A stretch of DNA of 64,000 nt, taken from positions 1-64,000 of the forward strand of contig NZ_SPPD01000008.1 of the NCBI RefSeq assembly GCF_004570575.1, in the 5' to 3' direction. Below are positions 12,801 through 22,156 of the stretch, piece after piece. The notes below the pieces were generated by a model. It saw nothing but the letters and a program-made list of their open reading frames with translations. It ran no database searches and was not told where the DNA came from. Source of the stretch: Streptococcus cuniculi (GTDB lineage Bacteria > Bacillota > Bacilli > Lactobacillales > Streptococcaceae). Numbering within the stretch: position 1 is the first letter of the stretch; each line of letters opens with the position of its first letter. The translations under genes and the position numbers were made by a program.

Positions 12801-14284
12801 TCTTGGGGTTTGACGGGGACAAGGTACCCGATATTGATTTGAACTTCTCAGGAGATGACCAGCCCGATGCCCATTTGGACGTTCGGAAAATCTTTGGAGA
12901 CCAATACGCCTTTCGGGCTGGAACAGTTGGTACCGTCGCTGCAAAAACTGCCTATGGGTTTGTCCGAGGGTATGAACGAGATTATGGGAAATTCTACCGC
13001 GATGTAGAGGTAGAACGCTTGGCTGCTGGTGCGGCGGGGGTTAAACGGACAACCGGTCAGCACCCGGGGGGGATCGTTGTTATTCCAAACTATATGGATG
13101 TCTATGATTTTACCCCGGTTCAATACCCAGCAGATGACTTGACGGCTAGTTGGCAAACGACCCACTTTAACTTCCATGATATTGATGAAAACGTCTTGAA
13201 ACTAGATGTACTGGGACACGATGATCCGACCATGATTCGGAAACTCCAAGACTTGTCAGGCATTGATCCTCAGACCATTCCAGCAGATGACAAGGGAGTG
13301 ATGGCCCTCTTTTCAGGAACGGAAGTGCTGGGCGTGACCCCAGAGCAGATTGGCACACCGACGGGTATGCTCGGGATTCCTGAGTTTGGAACGAACTTTG
13401 TTCGTGGAATGGTAGAAGAAACCCATCCGACGACCTTCTCAGAGCTACTCCAATTATCGGGTCTATCGCACGGAACAGACGTGTGGCTGGGCAATGCCCA
13501 AGATTTGATTAAGGCTGGCATTGCAGATCTGTCAACCGTTATCGGCTGTCGGGATGACATCATGGTCTACCTCATGCACGCGGGGCTCCCACCGAAAATG
13601 GCCTTTAATATCATGGAGCGGGTCCGTAAAGGGGCATGGCTCAAGATTTCCGAAGACGAACGCAGTGGCTATATTCAGGCCATGAAGGACAACAATGTTC
13701 CAGACTGGTACATTGAATCCTGTGGAAAAATCAAGTACATGTTCCCTAAAGCCCATGCGGCAGCCTATGTTATGATGGCGCTTCGTGTAGCCTACTTTAA
13801 AGTGCATCATCCGATTTATTATTACTGCGCTTATTTCTCCATTCGAGCCAAGGCATTTGATCTGGCGATTATGTCTGGTGGTTTAGACCGCGTAAAGGCG
13901 AAAATGGAAGAAATTAGCATCAAAAAGAAAAATAATGAAGCCAGCAATGTAGAGCAGGATCTCTTTACCACACTTGAAATTGTCAATGAAATGCTGGAGC
14001 GCGGCTTCAAATTTGGCAAACTGGACTTGTACCGTTCGGATGCGACCGAATTCCAAATTGAGGGGGATACCTTAATTCCGCCATTTGTAGCCATGGATGG
14101 TCTCGGTGAGAACGTTGCTTGCCAAGTGGTTCGGGCGCGTGAAGAAGGAGAATTCCTTTCTAAGACTGAACTCAGAAAACGCGGAGGTCTCTCTGCTACG
14201 CTTGTGGACAAGCTAGATGAAATGGGTATCCTAGGCAATATGCCAGAAGATAACCAGTTGAGTTTGTTTGATGAATTATTTTAA
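9890..14284 (+). CDS. polC: DNA polymerase III alpha subunit, PolC type
   Basis: Replicative DNA polymerase of low-GC Gram-positives. At 1464 residues it is the expected size. In order: an N-terminal domain and an OB fold (about 230-330), a PHP domain beginning near residue 343 (HAHTNMS), a proofreading DEDDh exonuclease inserted in it (VFDVETTG near 427), a zinc-binding region with two CxxC pairs near 925-950, and the polymerase active site with [12 protein letters not shown] near 980. A TGGTAAAAT extended -10 lies about 40 bases upstream. It is monocistronic and ends at a strong bidirectional terminator. Confidence 0.98.
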   Translation: MTDTFQLLLNQIGLPLELKESSAFSSAKIEQVLVHKKSKVWDFTFRFEEPLPLLQYQLFKAKLLNEFQKTGNQARFRLVTNQENLNPVLVQDYYQEAFTEELCQSAGFRSVFQQLPVTFREGILWIKGPASVDTPHFRKNHLPNLVEQFARFGFANIAVDIEVCEEMTKAQVAEFQAHNEELLQKASQETLEAMEQLTQMTPPPEASSQASFQEFKKQTPRKISLEKSEITPMIEIETEENRIVFEGLVFDVEQRTTRTGRVIINFKMTDYTSSFSMQRWAKNEEDAQKFDMVKKGNWLRVRGNIETNNFTRDLTMNVQEIQEVKRDIRKDLMPDDQKRVEFHAHTNMSTMDALPPVEDLIARAAKWGHKAIAITDHGNVQSFPHGYHAARKAGIKALFGMEANIVEDSVPIVYNEADLSLSDATYVVFDVETTGLSAVYNSLIQIAASKMHKGNVIAEFDEFINPGHPLSQFTTDLTGITDEHVRNSKPLEQVLQEFQAFCEGSVLVAHNATFDVGFMDVNYERAGLPTITQPVIDTLEFARNLYPEYKRHGLGPLTKRFGVALEHHHMANYDAEATGRLLFIFLKDALEKHNISRLDQLNTELIAEDSYKKARVKHATLYVTNQTGLKNIFKLVSLSNTKYFEGVPRIPRTVLNEHREGLLLGTACQEGEVFDELLSKGMDEAVKVASYYDFIEVMPPALYAPMIAKEQFKDMAEIEAMIQNLIEVGRRAHLPVLATGNVHYIDPEEEIYREIIVRSLGQGAMINRTIGHGENAQPAPLPKAHFRTTNEMLDEFAFLGEELAREIVITNPNAMLERFEDVEVVKKDLYTPYLEKAEERVAEMTYKKAFEVYGNPLPDIIDLRIEKELTSILGNGFAVIYLASQMLVTRSNERGYLVGSRGSVGSSFVATMIGITEVNPMPPHYVCPNCQHSEFITDGSYGSGFDMPDKACPECGHKYAKDGQDIPFETFLGFDGDKVPDIDLNFSGDDQPDAHLDVRKIFGDQYAFRAGTVGTVAAKTAYGFVRGYERDYGKFYRDVEVERLAAGAAGVKRTTGQHPGGIVVIPNYMDVYDFTPVQYPADDLTASWQTTHFNFHDIDENVLKLDVLGHDDPTMIRKLQDLSGIDPQTIPADDKGVMALFSGTEVLGVTPEQIGTPTGMLGIPEFGTNFVRGMVEETHPTTFSELLQLSGLSHGTDVWLGNAQDLIKAGIADLSTVIGCRDDIMVYLMHAGLPPKMAFNIMERVRKGAWLKISEDERSGYIQAMKDNNVPDWYIESCGKIKYMFPKAHAAAYVMMALRVAYFKVHHPIYYYCAYFSIRAKAFDLAIMSGGLDRVKAKMEEISIKKKNNEASNVEQDLFTTLEIVNEMLERGFKFGKLDLYRSDATEFQIEGDTLIPPFVAMDGLGENVACQVVRAREEGEFLSKTELRKRGGLSATLVDKLDEMGILGNMPEDNQLSLFDELF

Positions 14285-14294
14285 GGAAGGATTG

Positions 14295-14330
14295 AAAAAC
14301 CATTTTGGAAAGATTCCAAAATGGTTTTTT
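14295..14330. terminator. Bidirectional terminator between polC and the osmoprotectant ABC operon
   Basis: Perfect 16-bp inverted repeat (14295-14310 with 14314-14329) with A- and T-rich ends on both strands. Confidence 0.88.
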
Positions 14331-14351
14331 ATGATGTTTGAAAGTATGAGA

Positions 14352-15866
14352 CTAGTCTCCAATCAACTTGTGCTCCTTCAGATAGGTTTTTGAGACTTGG
14401 CTTGGCGATTTTCCTTCGACATTGACTTGATAGTTCATGGTCTGCATCTCTTTTTCAGTGATTTTCCCAGCAAGCTGGTTGAGGATGTCTTCTAGTTGTG
14501 GGTATTTTTTTAGCGTTTCCTCTCGTAGGAGAGGAGCTCCTTGATAAGGTGGGAAGAGCTGTTTGTCATCTTGGAGGGTTTTGAGATGGTACTCTTGCAA
14601 TTCACTATCGGTTGAGTAGGCATCAATAATGTGGACATTCCCATTGTCAATCGCCTTATAGCGTAGGGCTGGTTCTAGGGTTTTGACATTGAGTTGGAGC
14701 TTGTAGCGGTCTTTCAAGCCATTTCCACCGTCTTCGCGGTCATTAAATTCCAAGCTAAATCCAGCAGTCGCAGTTGACTGGACTGTTGCAAGGTCGGAAA
14801 TGGTGTTTAAGCCATGTTCCTTGGCATAGTCCTCTTTGACGGCAAGAGCATAGGTATTTTGATAGCGCATGGGCTTGAGATAAACCAGTTTGTCTTGGGC
14901 AAAAATTCCCTTCCGAGCGGCTTGATAGACTTCTTCTGGGTTGGTGGAGGTGCTCGGTGGCTGCTTCAAGAGGGTTGATGTCACCGTTCCTGTAAATTCA
15001 GGGTAAAGGTCGATTTGTCCAGCTTTCAAGGCTTCATAGACAAAGGTGGTCTTGCCAAAGTTGGGTTTTAACTCCACGGCAATATCGGTCTTGTCTTCAA
15101 TCAATTCCTTATACATGTTGAGCAAGATTTCAGGTTCTGAGCCTAATTTTCCAGCAATGACAATCTTATCCTGCATCATCATGGACATGGGAAACAGCGA
15201 AAGTGAACTGATACAAAAGAGGGCTACAAAAGAGACGAACATGATTTTCAGGCTCCGTTTTTCTACCAGGCCGATTAAGAAATGAAAGAGCAGGGCTAGA
15301 CTGGCAGAGCTGAAGGCGCCAATCAGAATGAGTGAGCTATTGTTGCGGTCAATTCCAAGGAGAATGAAAGATCCCAGACCTCCTGCACCGATAAGGGCTG
15401 CAAGGGTTGCAGTTCCGATAATGAGCACCGTTGCGGTGCGAATACCTGAGAGGATGACAGGTGCTGCAAGGGCAATCTCAAATTTCGTTAACTTTTCCCA
15501 GCGGTTCATTCCAAAGGCGGTCGCCGCTTCTTGCAGAGACGGGTCGATTTCTTGCAATCCTGTGATCGTATTTTGCAGAATCGGGAAGATAGCATAGACA
15601 ATCAAGGTGAGAATCGCAGGCACTTTGCCAATACCAAAGATAGGAATGAGCAATCCCAAGATGGCTAAAGATGGAATGGTCTGGAGCATCCCAGTGAATT
15701 GGAGCGATAGATTGGCTAAACGCTCCCGTTTTGAGACTAGAATGGCTAAAGGAATGGCGATTAAAATCGCACAGGCCAGGGCTACAAAGGAGATTTGCAA
15801 GTGTTCTCCAAGAGCTAAGAGCCAGTCTTGTTTTCGGTCTAAAAAAGTTTGAATCAAGTCGTTCAT
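14352..15866 (-). CDS. Osmoprotectant/choline ABC transporter, fused permease and substrate-binding protein
   Basis: A 504-residue fusion. Residues 1 to about 215 form a ProW/OpuCB-like permease with an EAA-type loop ([14 protein letters not shown]). One more transmembrane helix anchors a C-terminal OpuAC/OsmX-type binding domain (about 235-504) outside the cell. Such fusions import quaternary amines such as choline or glycine betaine in streptococci and lactococci. The exact substrate is not readable. It lies 9 bases downstream of its ATPase gene in a MarR-controlled operon. Confidence 0.88.
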   Translation of the reverse strand: MNDLIQTFLDRKQDWLLALGEHLQISFVALACAILIAIPLAILVSKRERLANLSLQFTGMLQTIPSLAILGLLIPIFGIGKVPAILTLIVYAIFPILQNTITGLQEIDPSLQEAATAFGMNRWEKLTKFEIALAAPVILSGIRTATVLIIGTATLAALIGAGGLGSFILLGIDRNNSSLILIGAFSSASLALLFHFLIGLVEKRSLKIMFVSFVALFCISSLSLFPMSMMMQDKIVIAGKLGSEPEILLNMYKELIEDKTDIAVELKPNFGKTTFVYEALKAGQIDLYPEFTGTVTSTLLKQPPSTSTNPEEVYQAARKGIFAQDKLVYLKPMRYQNTYALAVKEDYAKEHGLNTISDLATVQSTATAGFSLEFNDREDGGNGLKDRYKLQLNVKTLEPALRYKAIDNGNVHIIDAYSTDSELQEYHLKTLQDDKQLFPPYQGAPLLREETLKKYPQLEDILNQLAGKITEKEMQTMNYQVNVEGKSPSQVSKTYLKEHKLIGD

Positions 15867-15875
15867 AGCGACCTC

Positions 15876-16592
15876 CTATACACGAAAGAAATCAGCGACG
15901 AATTGGGTCGCAGGAGCTTCTTGAATCCGCTCAGGGGTGTCGAGTTGCAGGATTTTTCCCTGATCCATAATGGCAATACGGTCACCCAGTTTCATGGCTT
16001 CAGCCATATCATGGGTCACAAAAATCATGGTCATCTGAAATTCTTTTTGGATTTCTTTGACCAAGTCCTGCAATTGCTCCCGCGAAATCGGATCTAGGGC
16101 GCTAAAAGGTTCATCGAGAAGCAGGACCTTGGGGCGTGTAATAATAGCACGTAAAATCCCAATCCGCTGTTGTTCCCCGCCCGAGAGTTCCCCCGGCATG
16201 CGGTGGAGATAGTGGGCAGCTGGAAGTCCGACCAAGGCTAACAGCTCCTTGGTGCGGCTCTCAATTTCCTTTTTGGACCACTTTTTCATCTCGGGAATCA
16301 GGGCAATATTTTCTGCCACACTGAGGTTGGGAAACAGAGCAATCTGCTGCAAGACATAGCCAGTTGACAGGCGCAATTCCCGCAGGTCATAGTCTTTGAG
16401 GCGCTTGCCGTCTAGAATAATGTCCCCCTCGTCTGGTTCAATCAAGCGATTGAGCATCTTGAGTGTTGTTGTCTTTCCGCTGCCGCTTGCGCCGACCAAG
16501 ACGAAAAATTCGCCATCGAAAATGGTAAAGGCTTGGTCTTTCAGCACGTATTTTCCATTAAATTGTTTACTGACGTGTTTAAATTCAATCAT
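15876..16592 (-). CDS. Osmoprotectant/choline ABC transporter ATP-binding protein
   Basis: ProV/OpuCA-type ATPase of 238 residues. Walker A GASGSGKT is at 34-41, the C-loop LSGGEQQR near 135, and Walker B reads LLLDEP. The C-terminal CBS domains of longer OpuA/OpuC ATPases are missing, so ionic-strength sensing through CBS is not expected. It overlaps the end of the marR gene by 8 bases and is followed by the permease-binding fusion. Confidence 0.92.
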   Translation of the reverse strand: MIEFKHVSKQFNGKYVLKDQAFTIFDGEFFVLVGASGSGKTTTLKMLNRLIEPDEGDIILDGKRLKDYDLRELRLSTGYVLQQIALFPNLSVAENIALIPEMKKWSKKEIESRTKELLALVGLPAAHYLHRMPGELSGGEQQRIGILRAIITRPKVLLLDEPFSALDPISREQLQDLVKEIQKEFQMTMIFVTHDMAEAMKLGDRIAIMDQGKILQLDTPERIQEAPATQFVADFFRV

Positions 16593-17040
16593 GGCACACC
16601 TGACTTTCTAGCTGTTGTTCTAGGGATTCATTAAAAGAAGCATAGAGTTGGAGGAGTTTATCACGTTCCTCCTCGCTCATCTGCGCTATCGCGCGACCTT
16701 CAGCCTCTTCCAGTGGATCTAAAATCGAGGAAGCATATGCTTTGCCTTTATCGGTGAGGTAGATAAATTTTTGGCGTTTGTCGCGCTCATTTGGCACGAA
16801 TGAGATCAATTTCTCTTCTTCAAATAACTTGATGCTGGTATTTATCAGCTGTTTGCTTGCTCCCAACTTGTGGCTGAGACAGGCTTGGGATAGGGGACTT
16901 TGAGCGTAGTAGAGCCAGATAAGGATGAAAAAAGATGTCCGTTGGAGGCCAAATGTTTTAGCATATTGGTCATAGAGGATATCCTGCTCGTATTTCAGGC
17001 GTGCCAACTGCTTTGCTTGATGTCTGATGTGAATGCTCAT
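16585..17040 (-). CDS. MarR-family transcriptional regulator of the osmoprotectant/choline operon
   Basis: A 151-residue winged-helix protein. The recognition region is LSQACLSHKLGASKQLINTS and the wing FVPNERDKRQKFIYLT. It is first gene of the operon with the ABC transporter, 8-base overlap with the ATPase gene. A perfect palindrome in its own promoter suggests autoregulation. MarR-like GbsR/OpcR proteins control choline uptake in Bacillus; that this one does the same is inference. Confidence 0.88.
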   Translation of the reverse strand: MSIHIRHQAKQLARLKYEQDILYDQYAKTFGLQRTSFFILIWLYYAQSPLSQACLSHKLGASKQLINTSIKLFEEEKLISFVPNERDKRQKFIYLTDKGKAYASSILDPLEEAEGRAIAQMSEEERDKLLQLYASFNESLEQQLESQVCHD

Positions 17041-17078
17041 GGAAAACCTACCACCTTTCTATGTCAGTACGATTGATA

Positions 17079-17130
17079 AATAGTCAAATATATTGACTAT
17101 TAGCATACCACATCTGACTCAAATAGTCAA
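17079..17130 (-). promoter_or_regulatory. Promoter and palindromic operator of the marR-ABC operon
   Basis: On the minus strand TTGACT (17130-17125) and TATGCT (17107-17102) are 17 bases apart. AATAGTCAA (17079-17087) and TTGACTATT (17093-17101) form a perfect 9-bp palindrome just downstream of the -10. A third AATAGTCAA (17122-17130) overlaps the -35. This is the expected layout of a self-repressing MarR operator. Confidence 0.75.
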
Positions 17131-17222
17131 AAAAATGGACGAATGAATCAGCAGAGCAGAAAATGTCCTCTCATCAGAAAATATGGTAAAATAAGGAGTA
17201 ATTCAATAAAAAGGAGCAAACC

Positions 17223-18464
17223 ATGGTATTACCAAATTTCAACGAAAATCTGGCAAAATATGCGAAGTTACTCGTCTCAACAGGAATCAATGTGCAACCA
17301 GGACATACGGTTTCGCTGACGATCAGTGTGGATCAAGCAGAACTAGCCCGCTTGATTGTCAAAGAAGCCTATGCAAAAGGGGCTGTAGAAGTGCTGGTCA
17401 ACTGGCAAGATGATGTAATTTTACGTGAGCGTTACTTGAATGTACCGATTGAGCGCTTGGAAACTGTTTCTGAACAACGGATCGCAGAAATGAACTACAT
17501 TTTGGACCATAAAGCCAGCCGTTTGGTAGTCTTGTCTGAAGATCCAGGTGCTTTGGACGGGATTGATCCAGAAAAATTATCCCGTGCGACACGCGCAGCA
17601 AGCATTGCCTTAAATCCAATGCGTCAAGCGACGCAAGCCAATAAAATTAGCTGGACCTTGGGTGCAGCAGCAGGGCTAGAGTGGGCGAAAAAGGTATTCC
17701 GAGATGCAGCGAGCGACGAAGAAGCCGTTGATTTGCTTTGGGATCAAATTTTCAAGACCTGTCGTGTCTATGCGGATGATCCAGTAGCTGCTTGGAAAGA
17801 GCATGAAGAGCGGCTTGTAGCCAAAGCGGCTATTTTGAATAAAGAGCAATTTGTCAAACTCCACTATACGGCACCCGGTACAGATTTGACGCTCGGTATG
17901 CCGAAACATCACTTGTGGGAAGCAGCAGGCTCAATCAATGCGCAAGGGGAGCACTTTATCGCCAACATGCCAACAGAAGAAGTCTTCACAGCTCCTGACT
18001 ACCGTGTAGCAGACGGCTATGTGACCTCTACCAAGCCACTCAGCTACAATGGAAATATCATCGAAGGCATCAAAGTCACCTTCAAAGACGGTGAAATCGT
18101 AGACATTACCGCTGAAAAAGGCGATGAAGTCATGAAGAAATTGGTCTTTGATAATGCTGGCGCACGCGGTCTTGGTGAGGTTGCCCTCGTACCAGATCAA
18201 AGCCCAATCTCTCAATCAGGTGTGACCTTCTTTAATACGCTTTTTGACGAAAATGCCTCAAACCACCTAGCAATCGGTTCAGCCTATGCCTTTAGCATTG
18301 AAGGTGGCGTTGACATGACCGACGATGAATTAAAAGCAGCAGGTCTCAATCGTTCAGATGTTCATGTGGACTTCATGATTGGGTCCAACAAGATGAATAT
18401 TGACGGTATTCGTGCAGACGGAACAGCTGTACCAATCTTCCGCGACGGTGAATGGGCGATTTAA
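17223..18464 (+). CDS. pepS: Aminopeptidase PepS (M29 family)
   Basis: Cytoplasmic metallo-aminopeptidase of the thermophilic-aminopeptidase family, releasing N-terminal residues from small peptides. The 413-residue length matches PepS of lactic acid bacteria. The C-terminal half holds the conserved metal-binding segments, including LGEVALVPDQSPIS and the FDENASNHLAIGSAY segment. No signal peptide is seen. It has a strong AAAGGAG SD and a TGGTAAAAT extended -10 upstream. Confidence 0.94.
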   Translation: MVLPNFNENLAKYAKLLVSTGINVQPGHTVSLTISVDQAELARLIVKEAYAKGAVEVLVNWQDDVILRERYLNVPIERLETVSEQRIAEMNYILDHKASRLVVLSEDPGALDGIDPEKLSRATRAASIALNPMRQATQANKISWTLGAAAGLEWAKKVFRDAASDEEAVDLLWDQIFKTCRVYADDPVAAWKEHEERLVAKAAILNKEQFVKLHYTAPGTDLTLGMPKHHLWEAAGSINAQGEHFIANMPTEEVFTAPDYRVADGYVTSTKPLSYNGNIIEGIKVTFKDGEIVDITAEKGDEVMKKLVFDNAGARGLGEVALVPDQSPISQSGVTFFNTLFDENASNHLAIGSAYAFSIEGGVDMTDDELKAAGLNRSDVHVDFMIGSNKMNIDGIRADGTAVPIFRDGEWAI

Positions 18465-18495
18465 TAGCCCTCCAGATAGAAAGTAGGTTGTAGAC

Positions 18496-18726
18496 ATGAT
18501 TGGAAGTTTACTGGTTGGTTTTCTGGTAGCTGTAATCGCTGCTGCCATTACCGACCGTGGTGAAAAAATGGGCTGTATTGGTAAGATTTTGCTGGGGCTT
18601 GCAGGCGCCTGGGTCGGTCAATTCCTCTTTGGCAACTGGGGACCCCAGATTGCAGATACCGCTATTGTCCCTTCTGTCCTAGGAGCGATTATCCTCCTCG
18701 CTATCTTTTGGAAACGCGGGAGTTAA
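18496..18726 (+). CDS. GlsB/YeaQ/YmgE family small membrane protein
   Basis: A 76-residue hydrophobic protein with three predicted membrane helices and Gly-rich packing (LLGLAGAWVGQFLFGNWG). The family is called transglycosylase-associated or general-stress proteins; no enzymatic activity is established. It begins 31 bases after pepS and may be co-transcribed. Confidence 0.85.
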   Translation: MIGSLLVGFLVAVIAAAITDRGEKMGCIGKILLGLAGAWVGQFLFGNWGPQIADTAIVPSVLGAIILLAIFWKRGS

Positions 18727-19305
18727 ACAAGATGTGAGAGCGTAAAAAGCACAACGTGAAAATAGGAAATCTGCCGAAGAGTCTGTAGACTCTAGGTAGA
18801 TTTATCCCCAAAGGGATTCTTAGCTGTAACTCGCTAAAGCTAGAACAGCTACCTATCTTTTTCACACAGTGCTTAGCTCGAACTCAGTTAAATAAGATAC
18901 AAGCCCGTTAAAAACTCAAAGTAAAAATAGGAGCTTGCTGCCGTGTTCAACGAACACAAGGCAAGCTATCCCTAAAGGGATTCTCAGCTGTAACTAACTA
19001 AAGTTAGAACAGCTGCCTATCTTTTTTTACACAGAGTTTAGGGCGAGTTCAGTTAGGTAAGATACGAGGGCGTGAAAAAAGCGACTGTACCACAAGGGTA
19101 TCCGTATCTGTAAAGCAGACGTAGCCTGCAACAGCTACAGCAAAATTAGGAATCTTGACGACTGAAAAGCTCCAGTGGAGGTTTTCAGCTTAATTCCTAA
19201 AGGCATTCGTAGCTGTAACTAGCTAAAGCTAGAACAGCTGCCTATCTATTTTCCGAGCTTTTAGCCCGAGTTTAATTCCACAAGATATGAGTGCGTAAAA
19301 AAAGT
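18727..19305 (+). repeat. Array of three modular structured repeats (plus-strand orientation)
   Basis: Three successive units of roughly 170-240 bases share AAAATAGGA at the start, TATCC(C)TAAAGGGATTCT in the middle, and CCTATCTTTTTCACACAG plus an AAGATAC segment at the end. Each unit holds two hairpins whose stems differ between units while the flanks stay the same. The second hairpin, AGCTGTAA-stem-TAAA-stem-AACAGCT, is at 18822-18850, 18986-19014 and 19211-19239. The same family occurs reversed at 31.67-32.25 kb and in part at 60.30-60.42 kb. No gene is visible here. Confidence 0.75.
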
Positions 19306-19313
19306 GACCGAAA

Positions 19314-19360
19314 AAACAACCACCCCCAGCCTAAGCCTACTAGTCTGGGGGTGGTTGTTT
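19314..19360. terminator. Strong bidirectional terminator-like hairpin
   Basis: Perfect 16-bp inverted repeat (19314-19329 with 19345-19360), flanked by A-run on the left and TTT on the right. Confidence 0.75.
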
Positions 19361-19465
19361 ATACTCTTTGAAAATCTCTTCAAACGTCGTCAGCGTCGCC
19401 TTGCCGTACTTCAGTACAGCCTTCGGCTAGCTTCCTAGTTTGCTTTTTGATTTTCTTTGAGTATA
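19361..19465. repeat. BOX element (A-C type)
   Basis: The ends ATACTCTTTGAAAATC and GATTTTCTTTGAGTAT and the internal GTCAGCGTCGCCTTGCCG and CTAGCTTCCTAGTTTGC strings match the well-known streptococcal BOX repeat. The central boxB-type hairpin region is reduced to a short TACTTCAGTA hairpin. Confidence 0.85.
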
Positions 19466-19479
19466 AGATTTTAGTCTGA

Positions 19480-19600
19480 GTACAATTCTTGATGAACTCC
19501 AGTTCTATCTTCGCTTGCAGGATGGCTAGCTTTGCTAGCCCTATCTCCAACCTTCCACAATTCTCAATTGTGGAAGCTCGTCTATTTTTGATTTTTTGTG
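19480..19600 (-). repeat. Diverged BOX-like element with two variable hairpins
   Basis: Read on the minus strand it runs from an ATACTCAC-type end through a CTTCCACAATT/AATTGTGGAAG hairpin (19552-19576), the spacer GGTTGGAGATAGG, a GGCTAGC/GCTAGCC hairpin (19524-19540) and ends GGAGTTCATCAAG. A close relative with other stems is at 60.72-60.84 kb. Confidence 0.65.
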
Positions 19601-19607
19601 AGTATTA

Positions 19608-20063
19608 CTATTGCTTGGTCAAGACGATTGTATCGTTAACATCAACCTCACTGATGTCTTCGATGGTGAGTTGGTTGCCTTCTAGGAAGTAGCGCTCGGT
19701 ATCGTCGCCGATGACGATTCGTTGATTGGTCGGATCAATCGTTACATTCTTGATTTCCTGTTCTCCGTCTGGTTCCACCTGCGTCCACGTACCAGAAGTA
19801 CCCGTGATAATAAGGGTTACCTCGTCCTCCTCATCACGTCCTCTGTAGGTTCTGTCCAATTCACCCGCTGTTTGCTCCTCGGTAGCTGGGGTAGTTGTTG
19901 AGGAGGGAGCTGTTGTGCTGCTAGGTGTTGTGGTGGAGGAAGTAGCAAGTGTTGCGCTAGATGACTGGGTTGGTCTAGCTTGGTTTTGTGTGCTGCCGCA
20001 GGCTGCAAGGAATAGGCTAAGAGCCACCACGGCAGTAAATGATACGTTTTTTGTAAGTTTCAT
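19608..20063 (-). CDS. Putative lipoprotein with Ser/Thr-rich linker
   Basis: A 151-residue protein with a lipoprotein signal (basic start, hydrophobic core, lipobox LAAC at about residues 19-22), then a Ser/Thr/Pro/Ala linker of about 40 residues and a small C-terminal domain predicted to be mostly beta. I do not recognise the domain. It is likely attached to the outer face of the membrane. It stands alone between a BOX-like element and a shared terminator. Confidence 0.8.
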   Translation of the reverse strand: MKLTKNVSFTAVVALSLFLAACGSTQNQARPTQSSSATLATSSTTTPSSTTAPSSTTTPATEEQTAGELDRTYRGRDEEDEVTLIITGTSGTWTQVEPDGEQEIKNVTIDPTNQRIVIGDDTERYFLEGNQLTIEDISEVDVNDTIVLTKQ

Positions 20064-20140
20064 AATTGTTTCCTTTCAAAGAGAGATTGAATCTATTATA
20101 CTGAAAGGTTGAGCCAGTCGGCAAGATTTTTGCTTGAGAA

Positions 20141-20190
20141 AAAGGAGTGGGCAGTCGTTCTTTCAAAGAAAGCGATTGCCCTACTCCTTT
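20141..20190. terminator. Terminator-like hairpin downstream of def
   Basis: AAAGGAGTGGGCAGTCG pairs imperfectly with CGATTGCCCTACTCCTTT (20173-20190). T-rich on the minus strand, so it fits the end of def. Confidence 0.75.
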
Positions 20191-20202
20191 TCTGCTTAGT
20201 AG

Positions 20203-20817
20203 CTATTCAATCACCAGCATGCCTTCCTTAATGGCAAATGGATGCTCAGGGTTGATACGGTCGTAGAACATGATGCCGTTGATGTGGTCAATCTCATGTT
20301 GAACGACGATGGCGTTAAAGCCCTTGAGTTTGATTCGGTGTTTTTCTCCGTTCTTATCGAAATATTCCACTGTTACACGGGCATGACGGACGACATAGCC
20401 AGGGACTTCGCGATCAACGGACAGGCAACCTTCTCCACCCTCCATAGCGGCCTCTTGAATGGAATGAGAGACAATTTTAGGATTGTACATAACTTCTTGA
20501 AGCGTGTACGCTTCTGTTGGCGGATTGCCTTCTTCGCCTTCGGGATTTGGCACAAGAACCGCAATGATGCGTTTTGATACATCGATTTGTGGTGCTGCAA
20601 GACCGACACCACCGCGGAGCTTCATTTTCTCAGCCATAACAGGGTCCTGCGAATGTTTGAGAAATTGGAGCATTTTTTCGCCTAAGATAATCTCCTCATC
20701 AGATAGAGGAAGCTCGACTTCCTCAGCAACCTTACGTAAGGTTGGATGCCCTTCACGAATAATATCATCCATATCAATCAAGTGGTTAGCTTTTGTTAGA
20801 CGTTCAATTACAGACAT
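20203..20817 (-). CDS. def: Peptide deformylase
   Basis: Iron- or zinc-dependent hydrolase removing formyl from the starting Met of nascent proteins. All three motifs are present: GVGLAAPQ (about 70-77), EGCLSV with the metal-binding Cys (about 129-134) and HEIDH with two metal-binding His and the catalytic Glu (about 174-178). The 204-residue length and insertions are typical of the Gram-positive type 2 enzyme. Confidence 0.96.
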   Translation of the reverse strand: MSVIERLTKANHLIDMDDIIREGHPTLRKVAEEVELPLSDEEIILGEKMLQFLKHSQDPVMAEKMKLRGGVGLAAPQIDVSKRIIAVLVPNPEGEEGNPPTEAYTLQEVMYNPKIVSHSIQEAAMEGGEGCLSVDREVPGYVVRHARVTVEYFDKNGEKHRIKLKGFNAIVVQHEIDHINGIMFYDRINPEHPFAIKEGMLVIE

Positions 20818-20995
20818 AGTGTTTCTCCTTCATCGTTTCTAGAGACTAGTATAGCACGAAACGAAAGAGAAGAAAAGGAGGGTGCAAGATGAGGGAGAAT
20901 TTGCTATACTGGTGATAGGAATGAAAATGCAACAGTCGCAGGGTGAGTGTGGCTTTGGAATTTTCAAACAGATTAAAAGAAAATGAGGAACTATT

Positions 20996-22156
20996 GTGAG
21001 AACCTTTCTCGAAAAATTGAGTGTGCTGGCCTTGTCGTCCATGCTAGTCTCTGCCTTTTCAGTCTCGTCCGCCCTGCCCTTGATGTTGGAGCATTTCCAG
21101 AGCTATCCAGTAGAGCGGGTGGAGCTACTGGTTTCGACTCCCTCCTTTTTTGTCCTCCTCGTCTTGTTGCTGAATCGCCCGCTCAACCGCTTTTTCACGG
21201 AGCGCCAGATGATTGTCACTGGTCTCTTGCTGATGAGTTCGGGAGGGATTTTACCGATACTAGCGCAGGAATATTGGCTGGTCTTTCTGTCTCGAATGTG
21301 CTTTGGCTTCGGGGTCGGCATGATCAATGCCAAGGCGATTTCGATGATTAGCGAGCGCTACGAGGGGACAGAACGGATTCAAATGCTGGGCTATCGAGCC
21401 TCATCAGAAGTGGTTGGCTCTGCCTTTTTGACCATGCTAGTTGGACACTTGATTCAGATTCAGTGGAATTATGCTTTTGCCATTTATAGCTTCGGGTTGG
21501 TGATTTTACTTCTCTATCTCTTTTTCGTGCCTAAGCGGAGCGAGCAAGTGGTGGAGCAGACCGTTTCTCGTGCTTCCTTATCCCTCCCCTTGCGTCTGCG
21601 GGCAATGGAGCTGGCTCTTTTTGCGGGTTGGAATGTCTGTATTAGTTCCTGCATCAGTCTGCGGGTTCCCGTGATTGTGACAGAGGGTGGTCTTGGAACA
21701 GCCTCATCTGCTAGTTTGATTCTCAGCCTTTATCAGCTGGTCGGCATTGGTTCAGGTCTTGCTTTTGCCCCTCTTTTGAGAAAATGTGGCTCACATCTGC
21801 TCGCTCTGTCCTACCTCGCCCTAGCGCTTTCAACTTTGGGGCTTGCCCTTTCCTCCCAGTTTGTTATTCTCAGCATTGCAGCCTTAGGAGCGGGATTTGT
21901 CAATAGTGTGCTGATGACGGCTGTCTTTCATGAATTGGCAGAGGAGATGCCCGCACCTCTGCTAAATAATGCAACAGCTATCGTGCTGGTCGGCTGTAAT
22001 CTCGGTGGCTTCTCATCTCCGTATGTCCTGAAAGGAATCGGGCTTCTAGGAGAGAGTTATAGCTTTATTTTCAGTCTGTTTGCAGCTAGCTGTGTGGGTT
22101 TTGCCTTGCTTGCCTTTTTGACACTCAATCGGAGGACATCAGATGCGCTTGGATAA
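20996..22156 (+). CDS. Major facilitator superfamily transporter
   Basis: A 386-residue protein with about twelve hydrophobic segments, resembling drug/anion efflux carriers of the MFS. It starts with GTG, supported by GAGGA seven bases upstream. The substrate cannot be told from sequence. Its 3' end overlaps the next gene by 14 bases, so the two are translated together. Confidence 0.85.
   Translation: MRTFLEKLSVLALSSMLVSAFSVSSALPLMLEHFQSYPVERVELLVSTPSFFVLLVLLLNRPLNRFFTERQMIVTGLLLMSSGGILPILAQEYWLVFLSRMCFGFGVGMINAKAISMISERYEGTERIQMLGYRASSEVVGSAFLTMLVGHLIQIQWNYAFAIYSFGLVILLLYLFFVPKRSEQVVEQTVSRASLSLPLRLRAMELALFAGWNVCISSCISLRVPVIVTEGGLGTASSASLILSLYQLVGIGSGLAFAPLLRKCGSHLLALSYLALALSTLGLALSSQFVILSIAALGAGFVNSVLMTAVFHELAEEMPAPLLNNATAIVLVGCNLGGFSSPYVLKGIGLLGESYSFIFSLFAASCVGFALLAFLTLNRRTSDALG

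Noticed and set aside
13831-14238. Long minus-strand frames inside polC, proS, pnp and other genes
   Set aside because: They are antisense shadows of well-supported genes, with low-complexity Ser/Arg-rich translations and no start signals.
19489-19692. 67-codon plus-strand ORF over the BOX-like element
   Set aside because: It is repeat DNA and overlaps the lipoprotein gene on the other strand.
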